Assembly: GCA_013697365.1 (NCBI GenBank)
Contig: JACCXA010000026.1
Span: 1 to 12,709, forward strand
Reading direction: 5' to 3'
Length of the DNA: 12,709 nt
Source: Chthoniobacterales bacterium
GTDB taxonomy: Bacteria > Verrucomicrobiota > Verrucomicrobiia > Chthoniobacterales > UBA10450
The notes below the pieces were generated by a model that made no database searches, was not told where the DNA came from, and saw nothing but the letters and a program-made list of their open reading frames with translations. Positions 1 through 7,652 of the stretch are shown piece after piece; the stretch's first letter is position 1, and each line of letters begins with the position of its first letter. Made by a program: the position numbers and the translations under genes.

Positions 1-231
1 TTGTTGTGCGGCGCGGTCGGGGTTCAGTTTGGCAGCGAGATGCTTTCGTGGCCGGCGGGCCGGCGGGAGACCGACGGCATTTGGGCGAAGCATTGGTACG
101 CCGAAGTCGAGCGTTCCAGCGGTTTCCGGCCGAATCGGCGAACGAGCTCAGATGTCCCTGCGCGATTGCGCACGGTTTATGAGACTTGTCTGGCAAGCTA
201 CGAGCAGCTTTACCCGCACCGCCTTCGTTAA
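1..231 (+). CDS. Sulfotransferase-like P-loop protein, C-terminal fragment (5' end outside window)
   Basis: Frame +1 is open from the left edge to a TAA at 229-231, so 76 residues of a longer protein are visible. The TTG at position 1 is only the window edge and not a supported start. The segment has a SWPAGRRETDG stretch, then W-A-K-H-W-Y, S-S-G-F and a final YEQLYPHRL. From memory this matches the C-terminus of the sulfotransferase-like P-loop proteins found beside BCAT-like aminotransferases, which usually end in a similar 'YE.L..HRL'. The P-loop and PAPS-binding parts would lie upstream and cannot be seen, so activity cannot be judged. The next gene starts 15 bases after the stop on the same strand, which suggests one transcript and possibly translational coupling. 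Family assignment is moderately sure; the substrate is unknown. Confidence 0.6.
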   Translation: MLCGAVGVQFGSEMLSWPAGRRETDGIWAKHWYAEVERSSGFRPNRRTSSDVPARLRTVYETCLASYEQLYPHRLR

Positions 232-246
232 CGCCGGCCGCCTGTT

Positions 247-1146
247 ATGCTGCAACAGTTTGACGCGAGAAACCGCGACCTGTTAATCAACATCAACGGC
301 AAGCTGCTGCATCGCGACAGGGCGGGCATTAGCCCGTTTGACTCCGCGGTCCAGGGCGGCGACGCGGTTTGGGAAGGGCTGCGGCTTTACAACGGGCGCG
401 TCTTCAAGCTGCTCGAGCATCTGGCGCGCTTGCGCAGATCGGCCGAGGCACTGGCCTTCGCGGAGATCCCATCAGATGAAGCACTCATCGAGGAAATCAA
501 GCGCACGCTCGCGGCCAATCAGATGCGCGACGGCGTCCACATTCGCCTGACGCTCACACGAGGCGTGAAGGTCACCTCCGGAATGGACCCGCGGTTAAAT
601 CGAAGCGGCCCTACTTTGATTGTCCTCGCGGAACACAAACCTCCTGTTTACGCGAAGACGGGTCTGGCGCTCATCACGAGCAGGATCCGGCGGCCGCCGC
701 CGGAGATCCTCGATCCGCAAATCCATCACGCGAATTTACTCAACTCGATCCTGGCCAAGATCGAGGCGAACGCCGCGGGCGCGGACGATGCACTTATGCT
801 CGATCTGCGCGGCTTCGTCGCGGAGACGAACGCGACGCACGTCTTTATGGTGCGGAACGGATGCGTCCTAACGAGTTACGTGCTGGCCTGCCCGGAAGGA
901 ATCACCCGCGCCACCGTCCTGGAGATCTGTGCCACGAATGAGATTGAATGCGCGGAATCTGATTTGACGCTGAACGATCTTTACAGCGCCAACGAAATGT
1001 TCTGCACCGGGACGATGGGAGAGCTAGCAGGTGTGACCTCGTTAGATGGAAAGCCGGTCGGCAACGGTGAGATCGGGCCGATGACGCAACGCTTGAGCGC
1101 GCTCTTCGAGGAACGAACGAGAAAAGAAGGCTTCCGAATTGTTTAG
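247..1146 (+). CDS. Class IV (BCAT/D-amino-acid-transaminase fold) aminotransferase-like protein lacking the PLP lysine
   Basis: 299 residues, the usual length for fold-type IV PLP enzymes (IlvE, D-amino-acid aminotransferase, PabC). The fold is clear throughout: an N-terminal 'ININGKLLHRDRAGI', the 'VQGGDAVWEGLRLYNG' stretch near residues 35-50, 'ALMLDLRGFVAETNATHVF' (the E-T-N region), 'EGITRATVLE' and 'FCTGTMGEL' phosphate-binding-type segments. The oddity is the site where family members carry the Schiff-base lysine (I-K-S-L-N in D-amino-acid transaminase, K-H-L-N in PabC). Here it reads I159-H160-H161-A-N, so lysine is replaced by histidine. I recall close homologues with an I-H-H-x-N version, so this may be a conserved subfamily and not a damaged gene; the rest of the frame is intact. 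No Shine-Dalgarno is visible at the ATG, and expression probably depends on the upstream sulfotransferase-like gene. A standard branched-chain aminotransferase role (ilvE) should not be assumed. Confidence 0.85.
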   Translation: MLQQFDARNRDLLININGKLLHRDRAGISPFDSAVQGGDAVWEGLRLYNGRVFKLLEHLARLRRSAEALAFAEIPSDEALIEEIKRTLAANQMRDGVHIRLTLTRGVKVTSGMDPRLNRSGPTLIVLAEHKPPVYAKTGLALITSRIRRPPPEILDPQIHHANLLNSILAKIEANAAGADDALMLDLRGFVAETNATHVFMVRNGCVLTSYVLACPEGITRATVLEICATNEIECAESDLTLNDLYSANEMFCTGTMGELAGVTSLDGKPVGNGEIGPMTQRLSALFEERTRKEGFRIV

Positions 1147-1155
1147 GTGCAGCAC

Positions 1156-1232
1156 TTGTAGAGGAAGCTGTCAGCTTCCTTTCTTTCAATCCGAGAGGAC
1201 CGACTGGGGAAGCTGACAGCTTCCCCCTACAA
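1156..1232. repeat. REP-like double palindrome between convergent genes, possible bidirectional terminator
   Basis: Two copies of an odd-centred perfect palindrome lie here: GGAAGCTGTCAGCTTCC at 1163-1179 and its T-to-A-centred partner at 1208-1224. The outer flanks are TTGTAG at 1156-1161 and CTACAA at 1227-1232. The left and right halves are thus inverted copies of each other over about 24 bases, separated by a 28-base spacer, and each half can also fold on itself. The position between the stops of two convergent genes (10 bases after one, 14 before the other) suits a REP-type element and a transcription stop for both. A pyrimidine run (TTTCTTTC, 1180-1187) follows the first palindrome on the plus strand, giving weak terminator character. 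No further copy was seen in this window. Confidence 0.75.
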
Positions 1233-1245
1233 ACATTCGCGCGCG

Positions 1246-3258
1246 CTATTTCAGCAGGTATTCGCGGATGAACTGGATCGTCGAGTAGAACTGAAAGTCC
1301 GCGTTCTTCTTCTTCGCGAAGCCGTGTCCTTCGTCGTTCGCCATCAAAAACCAAACCGGCGTGCCCTGCTTTTTAAGAGTATCTACGATCTGGATGGCTT
1401 CTGTCTTGGGGACGCGCGGATCATTCGCGCCTTGCACGACAAACATTGGCTTCGTGATCTTCTGCGCGTTGTTCAAAGGAGCGGTTCGTTCCATGAATTC
1501 CAGTGTCTGCGGATCGCGTTCGTCGCCGTATTCCACCCGGCGCAAGTCGCGACGGTAGCTCTCGGTATTCTTTAGAAAGGTCGCGAGATGCGAAATGCCC
1601 ACGACGTCGAGCGTGCAACGGATGCGATCGGCATAGTTGGTCGCTACCGCCAGTGTCATGAAACCTCCGTAGGAGCCGCCCGTGACCATGACGCGCTCCT
1701 TGTCGAGATTTGGACGGCTCGGAATCCAGTCGAGCAAAGCGGAAATGTCCTTGTAGGAATCCTCGCGTTTCAGCCCGTTATCGAGTTGCAGGAACGTTTT
1801 CCCATAGCCGGACGATCCGCGCACGTTTGGGAAGAGAATCGCGCAGCCGAGCTCGTTGATAAAATAGTTGTTCCGGCCCGCGAAGCCGGGGCGAAACTGC
1901 CCCTCAGGGCCGCCGTGGATGTTGATGATGAGGGGGCGCGCGCCCGAAAATTTCGCGGGCTGCGGCATGTAAAGATAACCGGTGATTTCGCGGCCATCGA
2001 ACGACTTCCAGCGCACCAGCTCCGGCTCGACGAAACGACTCGCCGGGATGCCGCCTGTCTCACTGGCAGTCCAGCGCGTGGTGGCATTTTTCCCGTCGGC
2101 CACTGACCAAGTGTAAACGTCGGAAGGTGAGCGCGCGCTGTTTACGTTGAAGGCCAAGAGGGCCTGCTTCGGATCGCGGTGCCAGCGCAGGGCGGAGATG
2201 ATGGGGGCGGAAAGGGGCGGGTTAAACGCCGGATCTTTCACGGGCCGCGCGGAAACCGAATCCTTGCCCGTCGTCAGCTCGACCATGTGCAGCGTACTGA
2301 GACCGTTTTCGTTGAGTGTGTAGGCGATGCGTTTTCCGTCGTGACTCAGGTCCATATCATCCACGTCCCACTTCGTGTCCGGCACGAGGTAGGTGTGTTT
2401 GCCTTCGGCGAGGTCAATGTAGGCGATGCGATGATATTCGGATTCGCGATCGGTCGTGACGAAAAGACCTTTCCCGTCTTTCGAGAAGAACGCCTTGCTA
2501 AATGAGACCTTCTCCGCCCCTTCCACCGGGCGCGGGGTGAGCTCCTTCTTTGCTCCGCTCTGCGCGTCGAAGAGCCAGAGGTAGCTCTCGTTAATCGAAA
2601 CATATTCCTGCACCAGGAGCAGTTTGTCGTCTGGCGACCAATCAGCAATTTGCCAGCCGCCGCCTTTTACTTCGGCGACCATACGATCCGTCTTCGGGTC
2701 AGTCGGAGAAGCGGTGTAAATGTCGGTATCGGCGCCGTTTCGCCGTGTGGAAGTGTAGGCGATGCGCTCGCCGTTATTGCTCCACTCGGGCGCGGAATTC
2801 CGCGACTTGCCATCGGTGAGCATGGTGATGTCGCCGGTCGTGAAGTCGTAGCGGTAGTTCTGGTTGAACTCATTGCCGCCGGCTCCTTTCGTGAAAACGA
2901 ATGAATCGCCTTTGGCCGGATTGTAGGAAGCGGCGTCCAGCCGATCAGGGAAGAAGGTGAGCTGTGTGCGCGCGCCGCCGGGTTGCGTGACGAGATGTGC
3001 CTGCGCAGTGTCGCCAAAGCGCGTCGCGATCAGCATCTCGAGCTTAATCGGGTGCCAATCGGCGAAAACAGCGGCGCGTGCTTCCGTGTAGCGCCCGACC
3101 TGGTCGACCAGCTCCGCCGGAATTTGCGAGATCCCATCGACGACAAGGTTTTCGCCTGGCGTGAGCATCTTTCCGCTCGGGGCATCGGCCGCGTAAAGGA
3201 CAATGGCCGGGAGGAGGCAAATGGAGATCGTGAGAGAGCGTGCGAAGCGAGTATTCAT
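1246..3258 (-). CDS. Exported prolyl-oligopeptidase-family (S9) serine peptidase
   Basis: 670 residues, the usual size for S9 dipeptidyl/acylaminoacyl peptidases. The N-terminus (M-N-T-R-F-A-R, then a hydrophobic stretch ending near LYAADA, about residues 8-26) looks like a Sec signal peptide, so the enzyme is probably periplasmic or secreted. Residues about 60-400 form a beta-propeller with several TolB/PD40-like repeats, for example 'APEWSNNGERIAYTS', 'ADWSPDDKLLLV', 'MDLSHDGKRIAYT'. The alpha/beta-hydrolase domain begins near residue 415. It has the oxyanion-region HGGPEG at 448-453, the nucleophile elbow G-G-S529-Y-G-G-F, aspartate D613 in GANDPRVP and histidine H645 in DEGHGF, giving an apparently complete catalytic triad. 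It likely cleaves short peptides in the cell envelope. The gene is convergent with the aminotransferase and divergent from mutS. Subfamily (S9B versus S9C) is not settled. Confidence 0.93.
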   Translation of the reverse strand: MNTRFARSLTISICLLPAIVLYAADAPSGKMLTPGENLVVDGISQIPAELVDQVGRYTEARAAVFADWHPIKLEMLIATRFGDTAQAHLVTQPGGARTQLTFFPDRLDAASYNPAKGDSFVFTKGAGGNEFNQNYRYDFTTGDITMLTDGKSRNSAPEWSNNGERIAYTSTRRNGADTDIYTASPTDPKTDRMVAEVKGGGWQIADWSPDDKLLLVQEYVSINESYLWLFDAQSGAKKELTPRPVEGAEKVSFSKAFFSKDGKGLFVTTDRESEYHRIAYIDLAEGKHTYLVPDTKWDVDDMDLSHDGKRIAYTLNENGLSTLHMVELTTGKDSVSARPVKDPAFNPPLSAPIISALRWHRDPKQALLAFNVNSARSPSDVYTWSVADGKNATTRWTASETGGIPASRFVEPELVRWKSFDGREITGYLYMPQPAKFSGARPLIINIHGGPEGQFRPGFAGRNNYFINELGCAILFPNVRGSSGYGKTFLQLDNGLKREDSYKDISALLDWIPSRPNLDKERVMVTGGSYGGFMTLAVATNYADRIRCTLDVVGISHLATFLKNTESYRRDLRRVEYGDERDPQTLEFMERTAPLNNAQKITKPMFVVQGANDPRVPKTEAIQIVDTLKKQGTPVWFLMANDEGHGFAKKKNADFQFYSTIQFIREYLLK

Positions 3259-3491
3259 GAGGTGGATCTTTCGCCAAACCGTAACGCCTCGGCGCCTTTG
3301 ATAAAGACGAAATCGCCGCGCGAGCCCATCCGCGCGCCTTTACCTGCCCGTCTCGCCGACTTCTGCACGAGTTGGTCGCCGCGAGGATAGTTGGCATCGT
3401 TCGGCTCGACGTGAGAGTTCTATCTTGGAGGACGCACGCGCCTCGCAATTACAAACTCGCAAAGACCACAGGGTAAACCCAAGCTCTCCCG
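3259..3491. other. Divergent intergenic region between the S9 peptidase gene and mutS
   Basis: This 233-base gap must hold the promoters of both divergent genes. I found no convincing -35/-10 pair: a TTGGCA at 3391-3396 is too far (21 bases) from the TTCTAT at 3418-3423. Neither start has a good Shine-Dalgarno sequence. No hairpin or small gene is convincing here. Confidence 0.4.
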
Positions 3492-6014
3492 ATGGCTGAA
3501 ACGCTCACGCCGATGATGCAACAGTATCAGCGGCTGCGCGGGAGCGTGGCGCCGGATACGCTCCTGCTTTTTCGGCTAGGCGATTTCTATGAGCTGTTTT
3601 TCGAAGACGCGAAAGACGCCTCCGCGCTCCTCAACCTGGCCCTGACGAAGCGCAATGGCGTCCCGATGTGCGGCATGCCGTATCACGCGGCGCAGAATTA
3701 CCTCGCGAAGCTGATCAAGGCCGGGCGCCGCGTTGCGATCTGCGATCAGACAAGCGAGCCGCAGGCCGGTAAAATCGTGACGCGTGAGATCACACAGATC
3801 ATTACGGCTGGGACGGTCAGCGACCTGGATCTGCTGGAATCGAAACGCGCGAATTACCTCGGGGCGATCTACGCCGGGAAGGAGGCGTTCGGTCTCGCGT
3901 ATGCCGATCTAACGACGGGAGAATTTCGATTAACGCAGACGCCGACGATCAGTGCCTTGCTCGACGAGCTGGCGCGGGTTTCACCATCCGAGTTGCTGGT
4001 CAGTGATGGGCAACGAGACCTTTTCGCGGCGATCGAGCCGGCGCTGCCGCACGACAGCTATGCCTTCTTGCCGGAACAGGCGGCATTCACGTTGTGCGAG
4101 CACTTCGGCGTGAAATCGCTCGACGGCTTCGGCTGCGGGGGGATGCCGGCGGCGGTCGCGGCGGCGGGAGGGATCGTGCACTACCTCAAGCACCAGCTGC
4201 GAAGGAAGATCGATCATCTCACGTCGCTTCGATGCGACATCACGGCAGAACACGTGGTGCTCGATCTGGCCACGCAGGCCAATCTGGAGCTGGTCGCCTC
4301 GCGCAGTGCGCGTGAGATGAGTCTCCTCGCGGCGCTCGATCGCACGGTGACGCCGATGGGCGGGAGGAAGCTGCGCGGTTGGATTTTGCAGCCGCTGCGC
4401 AGGCTGGCCGAGCTGGAAAACCGGCAGCAGATGATTGCAGATCTGCTGCAAGAGGCCGACCTGCTGGCCTCGCTGCGAGGAGCGCTGAAATCGGTGCGCG
4501 ATCTGGAAAGAGCGATCGGGCGCCTGGGCCAGGTCTCAGGTAATGCGCGGGATCTGGTCGCTTTGCGGACGTCGCTTCAGCAAATTCCGGAGTTGAAGCG
4601 CGAGCTGCGGAAGCTGATCGAGCGGCTCGAGTTTGGTCGCGCAGCCGTCCCACTCGCAGTCGGGGGAGCGCCGGCCGGAGCCATGCGCGATGAGATCGAA
4701 AGCCAGCTCCAGGAACTACCGGAACTGCTCGAAAAGCTCACGCGTGCGGTGACAGACGATCCGCCCTTTACCTTGAAAGATGGCGGCATCTTTAACGACG
4801 GATACGCCGAGGCGCTCGATGAGTTGCGCCGTGCCTCCCGGGAGGGCAAGACCTGGATCGGCGAGCTGCAGGAACGCGAGATCGGCCGGACCGGGATCAA
4901 GTCGCTCAAGGTCCGCTTCAATTCTGTCTTCGGTTATTACATCGAGATCACGAAATCGAATCTCGCCGCCGCGCCGGCCCATTACACGCGCAAGCAAACG
5001 ACAGTGGGAGGCGAGCGTTTCGTTACGCCGGAGCTGAAGGAGATCGAAGCGCAAATCCTCGGGGCCGACGAGAGGGCGCGGCAGCTCGAATATCAACTTT
5101 TTCAAGCCCTCCGCGAAGAGACCCTGCGCGACCTCGCGGTCATTCAGGAAACCGCGGCGGCCATCGCAACCCTGGATGCGATCTGCGGTCTGGCGGAAAC
5201 GGCGCGGCTCTTTCATTACACCCGGCCGAGATTGGAGGACTCGCTGCGCCTTGTCATCAAAGACGGTCGCCATCCTGTCCTTGATCAAAATCTGGCGGAG
5301 GAAAAATTCGTGCCTAACGACACCGAGCTGGATGGCGAGAAGATCCGGCTCGCCATCATCACCGGTCCGAATATGGCTGGGAAATCGACCTACATCCGGC
5401 AGGTGGCATTGATCGTTTTGATGGCGCAGGTTGGGAGCTTCGTGCCGGCGGCGAGCGCGGAGATCGGGTTAGTTGACCGGATCTTCACCCGCGTGGGGGC
5501 GAATGACGATCTCTCGCGTGGTCAATCTACCTTCATGGTCGAGATGAACGAGACGGCGAACATCGTGAACAACGCGACCGCGCGCAGTCTGGTCATCCTG
5601 GATGAAATTGGACGCGGCACGTCCACCTTCGATGGCCTTTCCATCGCCTGGAGTGTGGCGGAGTTTCTGCACGACAACATCAAAGCCCGGACGCTTTTTG
5701 CGACGCATTACCACGAACTAACGAAGCTGGCGGAGGAGCGAAGCGGTGTGTGTAACCTTAATGTGGCCGTGCGCGAGTGGAACGAGCAGATCATCTTTCT
5801 GCGCAAGATCGTGCCAGGCGGGGCCGACCGGAGTTACGGCATCCAGGTGGCGCGGCTGGCGGGGTTGCCAAAGGAAATCCTGGACCGCGCGAAGAACATT
5901 CTCTCGCATTTAGAACAGCCGAACGGCGCGGCGCCTGCGTCCGCTTCCGGGAAAGCGCGGCGAGCAAAGGCGCCGCGGCCAAGCGCCGCGAAACCGCAGA
6001 TGGATTTGTGGTAG
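3492..6014 (+). CDS. mutS: DNA mismatch repair protein MutS
   Basis: 840 residues, close to the 853 of the E. coli protein. MutS binds mismatches and short loops as a clamp-forming dimer and starts repair with MutL. The mismatch-reading Phe-x-Glu motif is F32-Y33-E34 within GDFYELF. The ATPase domain has Walker A GPNMAGKST at 625-633, the Q-S-T-F loop (RGQSTFMVEM), Walker B ILDE with D704-E705 followed by the signature G-R-G-T-S-T-F-D-G, and the ATHYHEL histidine segment near residues 737-743. Connector, lever and clamp regions lie between and look full length. The protein ends in a low-complexity Lys/Ala/Pro tail and the last five residues are QMDLW, resembling the beta-clamp-binding motif of other MutS proteins (QMSLL in E. 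coli, internal). The start is the ATG giving the typical 'TPMMQQY' N-terminus; no Shine-Dalgarno is seen. No mutL is present in the window. Confidence 0.98.
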   Translation: MAETLTPMMQQYQRLRGSVAPDTLLLFRLGDFYELFFEDAKDASALLNLALTKRNGVPMCGMPYHAAQNYLAKLIKAGRRVAICDQTSEPQAGKIVTREITQIITAGTVSDLDLLESKRANYLGAIYAGKEAFGLAYADLTTGEFRLTQTPTISALLDELARVSPSELLVSDGQRDLFAAIEPALPHDSYAFLPEQAAFTLCEHFGVKSLDGFGCGGMPAAVAAAGGIVHYLKHQLRRKIDHLTSLRCDITAEHVVLDLATQANLELVASRSAREMSLLAALDRTVTPMGGRKLRGWILQPLRRLAELENRQQMIADLLQEADLLASLRGALKSVRDLERAIGRLGQVSGNARDLVALRTSLQQIPELKRELRKLIERLEFGRAAVPLAVGGAPAGAMRDEIESQLQELPELLEKLTRAVTDDPPFTLKDGGIFNDGYAEALDELRRASREGKTWIGELQEREIGRTGIKSLKVRFNSVFGYYIEITKSNLAAAPAHYTRKQTTVGGERFVTPELKEIEAQILGADERARQLEYQLFQALREETLRDLAVIQETAAAIATLDAICGLAETARLFHYTRPRLEDSLRLVIKDGRHPVLDQNLAEEKFVPNDTELDGEKIRLAIITGPNMAGKSTYIRQVALIVLMAQVGSFVPAASAEIGLVDRIFTRVGANDDLSRGQSTFMVEMNETANIVNNATARSLVILDEIGRGTSTFDGLSIAWSVAEFLHDNIKARTLFATHYHELTKLAEERSGVCNLNVAVREWNEQIIFLRKIVPGGADRSYGIQVARLAGLPKEILDRAKNILSHLEQPNGAAPASASGKARRAKAPRPSAAKPQMDLW

Positions 6015-6082
6015 CGCGGTTGTGCATGACGCCGCGCGATCCTCTTCAACGGGCAAGATTAATCTGATAGGGTGCGCCGCCT

Positions 6083-7498
6083 ATGCCGATTAAATCCGAG
6101 AATGAACTTGGCGAAGCCCAGCGCATTCATTGGTTGAAAGCGGTCGCTGCGGTCGAATTGAAGAATTACGGCTACGCAATCTCCCTGCTCCAGGCGATCC
6201 TGAAACAGGAGCCGGAATTCCTCACCGGACGGCAATTGCTACGAAGGACCGAGACGACGAGGGCCAGGGCGGAGAAGAAGGGATTCTTCAACGTCTCAAC
6301 ATCGTCCATCGCGGTCATGAAAGCGCAGCGCGAACTAAAGAAAGACCCGAAGCGCACGATCGAGCTGATCGAGAAAGTCCTGGAAGACGAGCCCTACAAC
6401 CGGCAGGCGAATCTTCTCTTAAAGGAGGCCGCGGTCGCCGCCGGAATGCCGGAGATAGGAGTGCTTGCCTTGCAAACTTTGCTCGAGGAAAAACCGCGCG
6501 ACACAAAGATCCTGCACGAATTGGGGCGGCTCTACCACGACTTGGGCGAGAACGACAAAGAGGTCCAGATGTACACGCGAATCGCGGAAGCCGATCCGAC
6601 CGATTCCGAGGCGAACCGGCTCGCCAAGAATGCGTCGGCGCATGCGTCGATGAAGACGGGCGGATGGACGCAGGCCGGGAGCTATCGCGATTTGATCAAG
6701 GATAAGGACCTCGCCGTCTCGCTGGAACAGCAGAACCGGATGGCGCTCACGGGCGAATCGCTCGAGCAACAAATCGCCGAGACCTACGAGCGGCACCAGG
6801 CGGAACCGGAGAGCATCGATCACGCTCGCCGTCTCGGATTGTTACATGAGCAAAAAGAGGATTTCGAGAGTGCCCTGGCCTGGTATCAGTATGCCGCCGA
6901 TCTAACGAACGGGAGCGATCAGGGCCTGGTGCGAAAGGTCTCGGAATTAGGGATGAAGCGTTCCGAGCGCGAGATGGCGGAGAACGAACGATACTTGGCC
7001 GAGCATGGCCCGGAGGATCCGGAATATGCGGAACGAACAGCGGCCCTCGAGGTCGCCACGAGGGCGCGAGCGGAGCTTCTCATCGAGGAAGCCCGGAAGC
7101 GGCTGGAGCGCAATCCGACGGACCTGCAGCTTCGTTTCGAGCTTGGGGAACATCTGCTTAATGCCGGTCAATTCCGCGAAGCTCTGCCGGAATTGCAAAG
7201 GGCGCGGCAGAACCCGAACGCACGTCTCAGGGCGATGAACCTGCTGGGCAGATGCTATCACGAACTTCGGATGCTCGACCTCGCGGCGAAGCAGCTGGAG
7301 GAAGCGGCGCGGGAAATCCTGGTGATGGATTCGATGAAGAAAGAGATCACTTACAACCTGGGACTGGTCTATGAGCAGATGGGGGATGGGCCGGGGTGCA
7401 TCGCCTGCATGAAGCAGATCTACGAGGTGGACTACGGCTTCCGGGACGTGGCGAACCGAGTCGAAAGCTCGTATCAAAAAACGGAGCCGGGCGCCTGA
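6083..7498 (+). CDS. Tetratricopeptide-repeat (TPR) protein of unknown role
   Basis: 471 residues, almost wholly helical, with no signal peptide or membrane segment, so probably cytoplasmic. TPR-like units are visible at about residues 17-50 (AVAAVELKNYGYAISLLQAI), 140-175 (ILHELGRLYHDLGENDKEV), 248-275 (LGLLHEQKEDFESALAWYQY), 355-385 (FELGEHLLNAGQFREALPEL), 390-420 (NLLGRCYHELRMLDLAAKQL) and 425-460 (YNLGLVYEQMGDGPGC). A charged Glu/Arg-rich stretch at about 285-350 may form a coiled coil. TPRs are protein-docking surfaces, so this is likely an adaptor or scaffold; no catalytic domain is seen. It follows mutS by 68 bases on the same strand and may be co-transcribed, but nothing links it to mismatch repair. 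I do not recognise a named family. Confidence 0.85.
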   Translation: MPIKSENELGEAQRIHWLKAVAAVELKNYGYAISLLQAILKQEPEFLTGRQLLRRTETTRARAEKKGFFNVSTSSIAVMKAQRELKKDPKRTIELIEKVLEDEPYNRQANLLLKEAAVAAGMPEIGVLALQTLLEEKPRDTKILHELGRLYHDLGENDKEVQMYTRIAEADPTDSEANRLAKNASAHASMKTGGWTQAGSYRDLIKDKDLAVSLEQQNRMALTGESLEQQIAETYERHQAEPESIDHARRLGLLHEQKEDFESALAWYQYAADLTNGSDQGLVRKVSELGMKRSEREMAENERYLAEHGPEDPEYAERTAALEVATRARAELLIEEARKRLERNPTDLQLRFELGEHLLNAGQFREALPELQRARQNPNARLRAMNLLGRCYHELRMLDLAAKQLEEAAREILVMDSMKKEITYNLGLVYEQMGDGPGCIACMKQIYEVDYGFRDVANRVESSYQKTEPGA

Positions 7499-7586
7499 GT
7501 CGCTCGAATTCTGATGGGAGGATTGGTTCACGACGCCAAACAAGGTGATTGACCACCGGGAAATCTCGCGGAATTCTCACGTCCAC

Positions 7587-7630
7587 GCCCTTGCAGGGCT
7601 TCGAATCATCTTGTCGGAGTTCCGGCAAGA
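7587..7630 (+). promoter_or_regulatory. Two inverted repeats in the leader of the DUF4142 gene
   Basis: The first is GCCCT (7587-7591), loop TGC, AGGGC (7595-7599). The second is a 22-base inverted repeat, TCTTGTCGGA (7609-7618), GT, TCCGGCAAGA (7621-7630), with all ten positions paired (one as a G-T wobble in RNA). The second ends where the purine-rich GAGGAAAG (7629-7636) begins. It could therefore be an operator or an RNA hairpin that affects ribosome access to the next gene. There is no T-tract, so it is not an intrinsic terminator for the TPR gene. Confidence 0.45.
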
Positions 7631-7652
7631 GGAAAGATTACTACTATACCCT

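Noticed and set aside
902..1354. Minus-strand open frame of 150 codons across the aminotransferase end and the REP-like element
   Set aside because: It overlaps two real genes in other frames and runs through a palindromic non-coding element.
1588..2106. Plus-strand open frame of 172 codons opposite the S9 peptidase
   Set aside because: It lies wholly antisense to a well-supported peptidase with a complete triad and has no recognisable domain; GC-rich codon bias opens such frames.
3391..3423. Possible sigma70 promoter for mutS (TTGGCA and TTCTAT)
   Set aside because: The 21-base spacing is outside the usual 16-18 and neither hexamer is strong.
4716..5288. Minus-strand open frame of 190 codons inside mutS
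   Set aside because: Antisense shadow of the conserved MutS core; no domain resemblance.
6947..7543. Minus-strand open frame of 198 codons opposite the TPR gene
   Set aside because: Antisense shadow; the plus-strand TPR repeats continue through the whole stretch.
7545..7652. N-terminal extension of the DUF4142 protein from a GTG at 7545
   Set aside because: It would bury the signal peptide behind 36 non-hydrophobic residues and translate through the hairpins; the ATG at 7653 gives a normal exported protein.
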